DNA of 64,000 nt, taken from positions 103,232,462 to 103,296,461 of the forward strand of contig OY856188.1 of NCBI GenBank assembly GCA_963693315.1, written 5' to 3'. How positions within the stretch are numbered: the stretch's first letter is position 1; every line of letters starts with the position of its first letter. Positions 11,315 to 21,199 of the stretch are shown here, piece by piece. The stretch comes from Diogma glabrata (Eukaryota > Arthropoda > Insecta > Diptera > Cylindrotomidae). Both the position numbers and the translations under genes were made by a program. Below the pieces are notes generated by a model. That model ran no database searches. It was not told the origin of the DNA and saw nothing but the letters and a program-made list of their open reading frames with translations.

Positions 11315-11431
11315 ACAAAACAGACGAATTTTCAGTTTCTGTTTCTGTTTCTAAATTAGGTTTCTGTTTCTGTTGCTGTCAAATTTGTATGAAATTCGGT
11401 TTCTGTTTTATGTGAATGCACGGCTTAAGAA

Positions 11432-11985
11432 GTGAAACTTCTTTATGACATATCATTTTTCTACTATTTAGAACTTCACAGAAATTGGGTAGATAAGGCT
11501 TAAGAAAAAAAACGCCGATTATTGATAACCAATTGTTTGGAGAGTATATATCTTCGTATATATCTCTGATACACTCCAATTCACCATGACCACCGTGACC
11601 ACATTACCACCATGACCAGCATGACCACCACGACCACCATGACCGCCATGACCAAAATGACCATCATGACCACCATAATTACTATGACCACCATGACTAC
11701 CGTGACCACCGTGAACACCATTACCACTATGACCACCATGGCCACTATTACCACCATGACTAACATGACCACCATGACCACAATGACCATCATGACCACC
11801 ATCTACAATCGACACATCCAACTCATATAACATTTAGTACAATACTAAATAAATTAATAAAAATAAAATTATCAAAACAAAATTAAAATTTATAAAAAAA
11901 CAACGTAACCGAAAATCGTGACGATTTTTTTAAATTTTATACTGCTTTAAAATTTCTCTCATACGCCGATAAAGAAGTTTCACTT
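11432..11985. mobile_element. Putative MITE with GAAGTGAAACTTC termini enclosing a minisatellite
   Basis: GAAGTGAAACTTCTTTAT at about 11432 is matched in inverted orientation at about 11968-11985 (ataaagaagtttcacttc). The same GAAGTGAAACTTC motif occurs at 58953, inside another non-coding segment. The enclosed DNA holds the Gly-His minisatellite. No transposase. Confidence 0.4.
11519..11833 (-). CDS. Open frame of Gly-His repeats (GGH)n over a 9-bp minisatellite
   Basis: About two dozen degenerate units of a 9-bp repeat (catgaccac on the plus strand, about 11588-11806). On the minus strand they give a 104-codon open frame rich in GGH/GHG. A His-Gly-rich metal-binding or antimicrobial-like peptide is conceivable. 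However, there is no signal peptide, no upstream exon and no splice context, and the other frame is also open because of the repeat. Most likely a simple repeat that happens to be open. Confidence 0.25.
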   Translation of the reverse strand: MLYELDVSIVDGGHDGHCGHGGHVSHGGNSGHGGHSGNGVHGGHGSHGGHSNYGGHDGHFGHGGHGGRGGHAGHGGNVVTVVMVNWSVSEIYTKIYTLQTIGYQ

Positions 11986-12629
11986 CAAAAAGTGTTTTGT
12001 GTATATCAGGTAAGTGTTTTATTTCATTTTAATATAAAACATACAAACTTAAGATGGTTTTAGTGAAAATAATGACTAATGTTTGAAGTCATATCAGAAA
12101 GAAAAATATCTTAATTTACTATGAAAGTGTCAGTTTTTGAAGGGCTGTATCTTGAAGCCCGAGGACATTTTTGGGGTACTGCTGGAACATTTTATCTTGT
12201 TTGAGCATAATCTCCCAAAAAATGTCAAATTGAGGGGCAGGAATTGTGGACTGGTACCCGGAAAACAAGTGGGGAGAAATTGTGAACTGAAAAGACATAC
12301 ACCTATTTTCAAGCGAAAGTGCTGTTGGTTTTTTGTAAATAAAATAGTACTGGGTAATCCGATTTTAAATCCGGTTTTCAATTTTAAATAGCTCAATATT
12401 GGTGGAGTATTTTGGTATATAATTTGTTTTTTTTATCCTAACTTAATCATTAAAAAAAATTAATTTAAAGTTTGATAAAAGTTTTTCAATAGAAAAAAAT
12501 CAAAAAAAATCAGAAAATAATAGAATTTTTAATTTTATTTCATAAATAATTGGCTAAATTGTTTAACAATATTTGATTATTTGATTAATTCATTAAATTT
12601 AATTAATATTAATATAATTTAAAGTTAAT
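11986..12629. other. Non-coding stretch, nothing recognised
   Basis: 12130-12391 has overlapping open frames on both strands with no recognisable motif. Flanks are A/T tracts. May be part of a decayed repeat. Confidence 0.3.
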
Positions 12630-12955
12630 ATCTTATCTGACCGCCTTGTGCTGCAATCATTTCGCGCATTCTATTGAATTTAACAAATCGATGAAATATT
12701 GGCGCCAATCAACGCCTCTCTTCATGTTGTGCGCTCTCACAATGGCATCCCAGACCTCATCATTACTATGAAACACTTGGTGTTCACTCCTAACTTTGCC
12801 TTTGATCTCTGACCCGACATTCTCAACAGGATTTATGTCTGGAGAGAGACTGAAAGTACAAGTTTCTACATTAATTAAATATTTAAAATTACAAGATGAA
12901 ATCAATTCACCTCGGGTGGATAATTGCTCGCTCAACATTCAATTGACAATCAACA
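12630..12955 (-). mobile_element. Tc1/mariner-type transposase C-terminal fragment
   Basis: Minus-strand codons give SPDINPVENVGSEIKGKVR (12780-12840), the block around the last acidic residue of Tc1-like DDE transposases, then DEVWDAIVRA and YFIDLLNS. The part upstream of the SPDINP block is separated by a 61-bp intron-like insertion (12850-12910). The rest of the element is gone. Confidence 0.75.
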
Positions 12956-13141
12956 CATTTGGAACATGGAACATCCTTCAATTATCTCTTCAGAAAAAAA
13001 CACGAAAAAGAGAGAAATGATTGAATCAGCATATATTCATTTGGATAAACCAAACTCAATAAATTTTAAAACAGATACCGAAAATTTAAAAAAATCCTAC
13101 ACTCACCTTTTAAATACCTTTGAATTCAAAAAGAAAAAATA
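12956..13141 (+). mobile_element. Possible Penelope-like element C-terminus
   Basis: A short plus-strand frame contains KKREMIESAYIHLDKPNSIN followed by NLKKSYTHLLN and a stop. This resembles the end of GIY-YIG/Penelope-type proteins (RE.IES..I......N). Only about 60 codons, no catalytic GIY or YIG block; tentative. Confidence 0.3.
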
Positions 13142-13499
13142 ATTTCATTTTTACTTCTAGTTACCTTTTAAACAAATTATAATTTCTAATGTCATTTCCA
13201 AAATTTTTTAAAATCATTTTTAAATTCAAATATTTTGTGTTTGTACTTTAATATTTTGTAAAAAAAATTTTATTGTTAATTATTTATAAATACATATGAT
13301 ACACTTGAAAATGCCACAATTTGGCGAAATATCGTGTGATTATATTTAAAATATTTAATTGATTAAAAATTAATATTTAAATAAAACCAGACTGGAAAAA
13401 GGTGCAATTAACTTTTTTAATTTAAAAATCCAAAAAAAAAAAAATGAATTAATCGTAGTCCGGTATAGACATTAGTGGGTAGTGAAATCCGAAATTCTA
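13142..13499. other. AT-rich stretch, nothing recognised
   Basis: A/T homopolymer-rich DNA between the Penelope-like tail and the RTE element. Confidence 0.4.
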
Positions 13500-13626
13500 C
13501 TTCCACGCCGTGCTACCTGGGTAATGCTAACAGAATTAGGTTGGTGTAGTTGAGAGGGACAGAGTAAATACTGCTTATACTCAATGATTCTGCACCATGG
13601 CGAGTCATTGGCGCCACAAAACCAAT

Positions 13627-13793
13627 GCAAGTCAAGCGTCTGTTCTCCATGTTAGGGGCGGCTTGGAGCGGGCGTCTGTCTTGGATCAAGCGGCTCGCTA
13701 TATAAACGTGTAGCAAGCGTCTGTTCTCCATGCTAGGGGCGGTTTGTTGCGGGCGTCTGTCTTGGATCAAGCGGCTCGCTATATGAACATGTA
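13627..13793 (+). repeat. Two ~83-bp tandem repeats in the RTE 5' region
   Basis: Two head-to-tail copies, each running from 'gcaagcgtctgttctcc' to 'ggctcgctatat(a/g)aac', the first at about 13628-13709 and the second at 13711-13793. Repeated 5' units often carry LINE promoters; that role is inferred. Confidence 0.8.
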
Positions 13794-13859
13794 AAAAGGT
13801 TGTTTCTGGTGACCTTAATATGCAAAACGAACCCATTCACGAAAATTTGGGTTGAGCGA

Positions 13860-14257
13860 AGGGCTAACACCCCATTTCCGTAAAAAATTACTTGTCATGA
13901 ATTCTGTACACAGGCCTCGGATTATCTCGGATTCATTATTAGAACGACCTCGGCAACTGTACCCGGACTACGATTTAAAAATGGGAACCTGGAACGTGCT
14001 ATGCCTTAGAAGACCAGGAGATCTACTAAAACTTACAAACCAAATCAATAGCTATACACTGGATATAGTGGCGTTACAAGAACTAAGATGGACAAGAGTG
14101 GAATCCACGAAACAGCCAAGGGATACACTCTCTACTACTGCGGTCATGAAAACGGAGGAGAATTTGGAGTTGGCTTTCTCATACATCATCGCGTGAATCA
14201 ACATGTTATCGACTTTCGCCCAATTAATATACGGATATGCACAATGAGAATCTGTAC
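13860..14257 (+). pseudogene. RTE endonuclease domain, N-terminal half
   Basis: Frame from 13852 gives MGTWNVLCLRR and IVALQELRWTR, the LINE endonuclease start. After a frameshift the product continues GYTLYYCGHENGGEFGVGF to RPINIRICT, where it is cut by the insertion at 14258. The 12-bp GAGAATCTGTAC at 14246-14257 is duplicated at 15728-15739. Confidence 0.85.
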
Positions 14258-15727
14258 TCTCTCTCTCTCTGGCGTTTACATCCCATGGAGGGATTTTGCC
14301 GTCTGTGCAATCAGCTTCCAATCGTCTCGTTCCATGACCAGTTGACCCCAGTTTCGACATCCTATATCACGAAGGTCTTGGATGATGTCATCACGCCAGC
14401 GTTGTCTAGGTCTTCCTCTTCGACGAACACCAGCTGGTTGTTGTTGGGACGCTTTTTTAATCATTCTATCTAATGGTGCCCTTTCTACATGACCAAACCA
14501 TCTAATCCGGTTAAATTTAATGAATCCGATTACATCGCAGCCTCCAAGAAGCTGTCTGATTTTATGATTCATTCGGATTCTATACTGATTTTCAGCAACT
14601 TTACATGGACCATAAATTGTTCGTATGACTTTCCTCTCGATTGTTGATAAAATTCTACAATCGGAGGAAGTCAGTGTCCAGCTTTCGCTTCCAAAGGTAA
14701 GCACAGGTCGAATTAATGCTTTGTAAAGTGTGAGTTTGCACGACTGCGAAAGATGTTTAGATCGCAAAAGTTTTGAGTATGCGTAGAAAACTCTGTATAC
14801 GGCTGAGACACGAGCTTTAATATCTGCCTGCATGTCATTTGACGATGTTATTACAGACCCGAGGTATTTGAAGTTTTCTACACGTTCCACTTCATAGTCG
14901 CCAGTATTCAGATTGCCGGGAGGTATATTCCTGGATGTTGTTAAAAGTTTAGTCTTGCCGGTGTTAATGCATAATCCAAGTCGTTTAGCATTTCTTTCAA
15001 GCTGAGAGAGACTATCCTTGATATCGCTTGTTCTACGTCCGAGAAGCACAATATCATCTGCATAGCCAAGAATTTGACTAGATTTGTTAAATATACAGTT
15101 TTATGTCTCAATGCGGCTTTTTCTTATCGCGTACTCTTATCTCGTAAGCGCCAAATTAAATAGTACGGGTGCGAGTGCATCACCTTGTCGAACACCTGAT
15201 GTTATATCAAAAGAGTCAGAAACTGACCCTTCGATTACTATTCTACAGTTTGATCCCGATGTTGTGAGTTTGCACAGAGAAACAAGTTTCTCTGGAATAC
15301 CAAGGCATATGAGTGCAGACCAGAGGTTGTCGCGGATGATGCTATCATATGCTTGCTTTAAATCAACGTAGAGCTGGTGAATGCTGATGTTGTACTCCCA
15401 ACATTTTTCCAGAATCATCTTCAAGGTAAAACATTGATCTGTGGTTGAACGGTTGGGACGAAAACCACACTGATAGTCGCCGATGATAGATTCGGCGAAC
15501 GGGATGAGCCGAGCGAGTACGACATTAGCTAGTATTTTATATGCAGTGTTCAACAGTGCGATTCCACGATAATTTGCACACTTTAGGCGGTCACCTTTTT
15601 TATGTAGCGGAACAATGAGAGCTGTTTTCCATTCAGCAGGTAGTTCTTCTTGGTCCCAGATTGCAAGAATCAGATCATATATACGTGAGACCAGAGCTGC
15701 TCCTCCATTCTTAAGTAGTTCTGCAGG
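14258..15727 (-). mobile_element. 5'-truncated RTE LINE inserted antisense (RT to 3' end)
   Basis: Minus strand from 15727: reverse transcriptase block (NGGAALVSRIYDLILAIW, LIVPLHKKGDRLKCANYRGI, CGFRPNRSTTDQCF, LYVDLKQAYDSI, GVRQGDALAP), then YADDIVLLG near 15055, the C-terminal RRRGRPRQRWRDDIIQDL and a (GA)n tail. It is flanked by the 12-bp duplication GAGAATCTGTAC. The 5' end is truncated, as usual for target-primed insertion. A stop separates the RT blocks near 15110. Confidence 0.9.
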
Positions 15728-15739
15728 GAGAATCTGTAC

Positions 15740-16469
15740 GCAAAAATTTAATGCAACGATCGTCAATGTTCATGCACCTACTGAAGACAAAGCAGATGAC
15801 ATTAAAGACCTGTTCTTCCTAGAACTCGAAGAAATCATCAATAACATCCCGTGGCACGATATAAAAATCGTGGTAGGTGACTTCAATGTGCAAATTGGTA
15901 GAAGTGCAGAACTTAAAACACATGTCGGCCCTAACAGCTTGCATCATACTAGTAACAATAACGGCTTTCGCGCAGCTGAACTGGCTATGATGTATGATCT
16001 AGTAATTTCTAGCACTTTCTTTCCTCATAAGAGAATCCACAAAGCATCGTGGAAATCAAACGATGGAAGAACTGAAAATCAAATCGATCACGTCATGATT
16101 TCTAAGAGACACTCTACAAGTGTAACTGACGTTCGATCATACAGAGGTGCTGATATCGACACCGATCATATGCTTGTCATCTTTAAGTATAAGTGCAAAT
16201 TATCATCTACATTTAATAGGCAAGCAAAAAAGACCGTGCGCTGGAATGTCGAAGCATTTAAACACCTGGAAACACTGAATAGATATCAGGAAATTGTAAC
16301 GCAAAGCATAAAAGAGCATGACATCCCATCTGAGATGCCATGAAACATACAAAAAGAATGGCAAACGCTTCAATCAACCATCATATCCGCAGCACAAACT
16401 ACAATCGGAAAACGACCACCGAAATCACGTAACGAATGGTTTGATGACGAGTGCCGCGAAAGCATTGAG
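15740..16469 (+). pseudogene. RTE endonuclease domain, C-terminal half
   Basis: Resumes the endonuclease: VNVHAPTEDKADDIKDLFF, IVVGDFNVQIGR (catalytic GDFN), then the closing IDHVMIS and DTDHMLVIFK (D-H pair of the active site) at 16085-16180. A frameshift follows near 16340, and RNEWFDDECRESIE leads to the gypsy insertion at 16470. Confidence 0.88.
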
Positions 16470-16684
16470 TGTTATGTATGGAACACAGCTATTAGTGTCA
16501 AGTACAAAACACTGCTATAAAAACCCACGAACATATTTTTATAGAAATTAATCTATCTCGATGTAAACACACTCTTGTTTTGTATTCGACTGGGTGTGGT
16601 CGCAAAATTATAATTGTGTAAAAATAAATGTAATAAAGTTGGTATCTCCTTTAAATGATCCTGTATTTATTACCAAACGTAACA
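16470..16684 (+). repeat. Gypsy 5' LTR
   Basis: TGTTATG...CGTAACA. Contains a TATA box (gctataaaaac, about 16515-16525) and AATAAA-type signals near 16625-16640. Twin of 20902-21114. Confidence 0.96.
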
Positions 16685-16702
16685 TTGGCGACGTAGAGAA
16701 AA
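16685..16702 (+). other. Primer-binding-site-like sequence after the 5' LTR
   Basis: TTGGCGACGTAGAGAAAA directly follows the LTR, the position of the tRNA primer site. The tRNA species was not identified. Confidence 0.6.
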
Positions 16703-16783
16703 TAAAAGTAAGGTAAAAACAATATAAAGTATATACAATTATATTAAGTGAAAAAAAATATTAAAACAAAGAAGCGACCCAAA

Positions 16784-19700
16784 ATGGCGACAGAATTGGT
16801 GGCAATGCATAATGCACCTATATTCAATCATGAAGAATATAAATGGAGTATTTACAAGGGACGCCTTGAAAATTACTTCAAAACATTGAAAATTACGGAA
16901 GAAGATGGCAAACAATCATCTTTGTTGGCGTACTTAGCACCAGCTACGTACGATTTAGTAAATGGTTTATGCAGCCCAGTCGACATAAACAGCAAAACTT
17001 ATGCCGAGCTATGTGAATTAATGAGCAAGAATTTCGTTTCAATCACAAATATTTACGACGAAAGAAGAAAATTCTACGAAATGAAAATGACTGTTAACGA
17101 AACAGTGCAAAGCTATGTCATAAGAGTAAGGAAAATGGCATCAAAATGCAAATTCAACGAGCATCTTGTAAACATGATGCTAGATAAATTGGTAACAGGC
17201 AGTATACCAAAAATATATGACAGTTTATCGGAGCAAGATGAAGACACATTAACATTTGACAAAGCCGTAAAAATAGCACAAAGGATCGAACTAAAAAGTA
17301 AAAATAAAGCAATGGAAACTCCAGCTGAAAATATCAACTTAGTTAAACGTCAGGGCAACGAAAGCAAAGTTTACAGATCCAGACCTAGAAGCCATTCAAG
17401 AAGCAGAAGATTTACCAAATACAGATCGTCATCAAGAAACAATGATAACAAAAAATGTATCCACTGCGGATACTCAAATCATCAAAGTTTTAAGTGCAGA
17501 TATAAATATGCGACATGCAATAAGTGTAACAAGAAAGGTCATATGGCAGCCGTTTGTGATGATCATCGGCAACAGAAGCAAATTAATTTGACGGATGAAA
17601 ATCAGGGTAACGATAATGATGTTTTTCATTTAAATAATTATAATAGTATTAAACCAATTGAAATTAAATTAAAAATTTTTGAAGTAGAATTAAATTTTCA
17701 AATTGATTCAGGTGCAGCAGTGTCAGCTATACCTGATGATATTTTTAATAAATATTTCGATAAAAATTTATTAGTTACAGATGATACGATTGTTACTGGT
17801 TACGGTGGCAATAAATTATCGGTAGTAGGAGCCTTTCATCCCATAATTTGGCATAATAACGTAAAAAAATATTTTAAATTCTTAGTAATAAAAAATGCCA
17901 AAGTCTGTATAGTTGGAAGAAATTTCTTTAATGAATTTAAAGTTAAAAATATTTCTTTAAATAATTTAAATATAATTGATAATAATGTTTTAAAAATAGT
18001 AGATAATTTTTCCGAATTATTTGAAAACACTATCGGTAAGTTGAAAGATGTTAAAGTTAAATTAGAAACAAAAGATGATATTGAACCAATTTTTCTTAGA
18101 CCTCGACCGATTGCCGAAGCCTTTAGAAAACAAATAGACAAACAGTTAGAGGACTTAGAAAATGAAAATATAATAAAAAAAGTAGACTCAACGGATTGGG
18201 GAACTCCTTTGGTACCAATTCTAAAGAGTGACGGTAGAGCACGAATATGCGCTGATTACAAAATGACGATAAACAGATTCTTGAAAGACACGAATCATCC
18301 GCTACCGCGAATTAACGAAATTTTTAGTATTCTACAGGGCAACAAAGTATTTTCGAAAATAGATCTATCACGTGCGTACAATCAGATCGAACTAGACGAC
18401 GATTCAAAAAAACTAGTGACGTGGAGTACACATAAAGGAAATTACGTGATGAATAGGTTACCTTTTGGAATAAAACCAGCTACAGGTATATTCCAAAGGG
18501 AAATAGAGAAGGTTTTAGGTAATATCTCTGGTGTAACGAGTTTTCTTGACGATATTATAGTTGCAGCTCCTGACATACTAACTCATAATGAAAGACTACA
18601 TGCAGTTTTTGGAAAATTAAGAAATGCAAATCTCAGGTTAAATAAAAATAAATGTAGCTTTGCAAAATCTGAAATAGAGTATTTAGGACATATAGTTTCA
18701 TCTAAAGGTATAAATAAAATAAATGATACCAAGATAATTTTGGACACACGTCCACCCGAAAATATTCACGAAGTAAAGTCGTTTTGCGGACTTGTAAATT
18801 ATTACGGAAAATTTATTTCAGATATTGCTACCAAATTAAAACCGCTGTACGAATTGATGCGAAAAGATCAAATGTTTGAATGGACAATAGAATGCCAAAA
18901 TGCATTTGACAACATAAAAAGAGATTTAATTTCAAACGAAACTTTAGTGTATTTTAACCCTCAGCTTCCGATTATTTTAACATGTGATGCTTCAAGCGTG
19001 GGCGTAGGGGCAGTATTATCTCATGTTTTTCCAGATGGAACTGAGAGAGCGATAGAGTACGCATCCCGTACTTTAAACTCTGCGGAACAAAACTATGGGG
19101 TATTACAAAAAGAAGCTCTAGCTATAATTTTCGGGACAAAAAAATTTTACCAATATTTAATCGGACATCATTTTACTTTAGTTACGGATCATAAACCGTT
19201 ATTGGGTATTTTTGGCGAGACAAAGGGCATTCCACAAATGACTGCAAGCCGTTTGCAGCGTTGGGCTCTTCATTTGTCAGCTTTTGATTTTACAATTAAG
19301 CATGTGAGATCCAAGGATAACCATGCAGACATTTTTTCTAGAATACCCAATAAGAACCCTGAAGAAGACAAAGCAACAGAGGTAGAACAATCTTATTTGT
19401 ATTGTGTTACGACTAACACAGATCTACCAATAGATTACGATATGCTTTTAAAAAAAACGTTAGAAGACGAGATTTTGCAGGCTATAATTAAAGCGGTTCA
19501 CGAAAATAAATTCGAAGAGTTAAAGAAAACAGAAAAATACAAGAAATACATTAACAACCACAGGGAACTAGTAGTTGAAAAACAAATATTAATGAGGGGA
19601 CATCGAATAGTTATTCCTAAAAGTTTGCAAGACACAATTTTAAACAGAATCCATGAAACACATTTAGGTATGGTGAAAACGAAGTCTATTTTACGCTCAT

Positions 19701-20833
19701 ACGTATGGTGGCCAGGAATAGACAATGACATTGAGACCTTAATAAAAAACTGTGAAGGTTGTTTGGCGACGCTTCCAGGTCCGCCTAAATCAAAAGTAAT
19801 TCCATGGGAAATCCCTGACCGTCCATGGGGTAGGATTCACATGGATTACGCGGGACCCATTAAAAATAATTATTTTTTAATTGTTATTGATGCAAAATCT
19901 AAGTGGATTGAAGTTTTTTTAACTAACCATCCCACGGCTGATTTTACTATCAGAAAACTTAGAGAAATCTTTGCAAGATTCGGGTTACCGGATCATATAG
20001 TTTCGGATAACGGAGCACAGTTTACAGCAGATGCTTTTAAAAAATTTACAGACAGATTAAAAATAAAACATACATTTACGGCAGTAGGTTTTCCGGCGAC
20101 TAATGGAGCAGCGGAAAATGCCGTGAAAACAATAAAAAATGCCATAATAGCAAAATGTGTACAGGGTTTAGAAAAAGATAAGTCAATAGATATTGAAAAG
20201 ACTATAAGTAACTTCTTGTTAGATTACCGTAGTATCAAACATTCGACTACTAACATTCCACCTTATTCAGAAATTTTAAATTTTAAGCCTAAAATTGAAT
20301 TGGATTTGCTGCGACCTAGTCAGGGTGAAGGAAATTGTGAACTTAATAGGGGTAGTGATGAGATCGATAAGAATAACAAAGCGTGCAATACAGAAAGGCA
20401 AATAAAAAACAAAACAAAGAGCACAAAGACGTACGAACGAATATTTAACGTTAACGATAATGTTATTATAATAGATTACAAAGACCCTAATAAGACTACA
20501 TGGAAGAACGCAATTGTAGAAAGAATCATTGGTCCAAGAAATTATCTTTGCAAAACAACAGATAATAAAATTACTAAACGCCACGTAGATCAAATACGAT
20601 CTAGAGGGGCAATATTAAAGAACTTTAACCAATACCAGCAAATAGAAAGGACTTATAATAATGAAAGTAATGAAAGTCCTAATAATTCAAAATATGACAA
20701 AAATAAACATGTAATATTTGTTAAGCATAAAATCTCTCAGAATTGTATAAATGAGAATAATTATCAAAATATCACACAACAAAGATTTAGAGATAGAAGT
20801 TTGATCCATAAGCCCAAAAGGTATGAAGATTAA
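16784..20833 (+). CDS. Gag-Pol polyprotein of the intact Ty3/gypsy element
   Basis: A single 1349-residue frame; I choose the ATG at 16784 (upstream in-frame codons back to 16748 lack ATG). In order: Gag (to ~220); two zinc knuckles (C225-C257, CX2CX4HX4C-like, the first with NH in place of GH); aspartic protease DSGA at 308-311; reverse transcriptase with FLDD at 587-590 in place of the usual YxDD; RNase H (TCDASSVGVGAV); integrase with an HHCC zinc motif (about 953-993) and catalytic D1021, D1075, E1111 (DD35E spacing). The expected role is copying the element's RNA in virus-like particles and inserting it. All catalytic positions I can see are present. Gag and Pol being fused in one frame means no frameshift is needed. 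Resembles the K02A2.6/Mag-type gypsy group; clade assignment is inferred. Confidence 0.95.
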   Translation: MATELVAMHNAPIFNHEEYKWSIYKGRLENYFKTLKITEEDGKQSSLLAYLAPATYDLVNGLCSPVDINSKTYAELCELMSKNFVSITNIYDERRKFYEMKMTVNETVQSYVIRVRKMASKCKFNEHLVNMMLDKLVTGSIPKIYDSLSEQDEDTLTFDKAVKIAQRIELKSKNKAMETPAENINLVKRQGNESKVYRSRPRSHSRSRRFTKYRSSSRNNDNKKCIHCGYSNHQSFKCRYKYATCNKCNKKGHMAAVCDDHRQQKQINLTDENQGNDNDVFHLNNYNSIKPIEIKLKIFEVELNFQIDSGAAVSAIPDDIFNKYFDKNLLVTDDTIVTGYGGNKLSVVGAFHPIIWHNNVKKYFKFLVIKNAKVCIVGRNFFNEFKVKNISLNNLNIIDNNVLKIVDNFSELFENTIGKLKDVKVKLETKDDIEPIFLRPRPIAEAFRKQIDKQLEDLENENIIKKVDSTDWGTPLVPILKSDGRARICADYKMTINRFLKDTNHPLPRINEIFSILQGNKVFSKIDLSRAYNQIELDDDSKKLVTWSTHKGNYVMNRLPFGIKPATGIFQREIEKVLGNISGVTSFLDDIIVAAPDILTHNERLHAVFGKLRNANLRLNKNKCSFAKSEIEYLGHIVSSKGINKINDTKIILDTRPPENIHEVKSFCGLVNYYGKFISDIATKLKPLYELMRKDQMFEWTIECQNAFDNIKRDLISNETLVYFNPQLPIILTCDASSVGVGAVLSHVFPDGTERAIEYASRTLNSAEQNYGVLQKEALAIIFGTKKFYQYLIGHHFTLVTDHKPLLGIFGETKGIPQMTASRLQRWALHLSAFDFTIKHVRSKDNHADIFSRIPNKNPEEDKATEVEQSYLYCVTTNTDLPIDYDMLLKKTLEDEILQAIIKAVHENKFEELKKTEKYKKYINNHRELVVEKQILMRGHRIVIPKSLQDTILNRIHETHLGMVKTKSILRSYVWWPGIDNDIETLIKNCEGCLATLPGPPKSKVIPWEIPDRPWGRIHMDYAGPIKNNYFLIVIDAKSKWIEVFLTNHPTADFTIRKLREIFARFGLPDHIVSDNGAQFTADAFKKFTDRLKIKHTFTAVGFPATNGAAENAVKTIKNAIIAKCVQGLEKDKSIDIEKTISNFLLDYRSIKHSTTNIPPYSEILNFKPKIELDLLRPSQGEGNCELNRGSDEIDKNNKACNTERQIKNKTKSTKTYERIFNVNDNVIIIDYKDPNKTTWKNAIVERIIGPRNYLCKTTDNKITKRHVDQIRSRGAILKNFNQYQQIERTYNNESNESPNNSKYDKNKHVIFVKHKISQNCINENNYQNITQQRFRDRSLIHKPKRYED

Positions 20834-20887
20834 AAGACAATGTAAATTTATATAACATAAAATAATTTTGTATAGAATCAAGCTATT

Positions 20888-20901
20888 ATAGGGGGGGCGA
20901 G
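20888..20901 (+). other. Polypurine tract of the gypsy element
   Basis: TATAGGGGGGGCGAG immediately precedes the 3' LTR, the normal site of plus-strand priming. Confidence 0.8.
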
Positions 20902-21114
20902 TGTTATGTATGGAACACAGCTATTAGTGTCAAGTACAAAACACTGCTATAAAAACCCACGAACATATTTATAGAAATTAATCTATCTCGATGTAAACAC
21001 ACTCTTGTTTTGTATTCGACTGGGTGTGGTCGCAAAATTATAATTGTGTAAAAATAAATGTAATAAAGTTGGTATCTCCTTTAAATGATCCTGTATTTAT
21101 TACCAAACGTAACA
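20902..21114 (+). repeat. Gypsy 3' LTR
   Basis: Identical to the 5' LTR except for two missing T residues in the run after 'acatattt'. Followed by the TTGAG duplication. Confidence 0.96.
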
Positions 21115-21199
21115 TTGAGCACAAACAAAAACTGCGAGAAAAATGGTTAACAAGAAACACCCGAAGCTCCCAAACTGATTATCTATGCTCTATGCTCTC

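Larger units (their letters stand above)
16470..21114 (+). mobile_element. Complete Ty3/gypsy LTR retrotransposon, apparently young and intact
   Basis: A 215-bp 5' LTR, PBS-like sequence, one uninterrupted Gag-Pol frame, a G-rich polypurine tract and a 213-bp 3' LTR. Flanked by the 5-bp duplication TTGAG (16465-16469 and 21115-21119) inside the older RTE. The LTRs differ only by a 2-nt deletion in a T run, which together with the open frame argues for recent, possibly ongoing, transposition. No env frame. Confidence 0.97.

Noticed and set aside
11581..11830. Met/Val-rich and Met/Thr-rich open frames over the 9-bp repeat
   Set aside because: Three frames are open at once because of the repeat; at most the Gly-His frame deserves attention.
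12130..12396. Overlapping 84- and 88-codon frames on opposite strands
   Set aside because: No motif, no splice context, and mirror-image frames suggest chance.
13627..13793. Tandem repeats considered as a CRISPR array
   Set aside because: Only two long units with no spacers, in a eukaryotic LINE 5' region.
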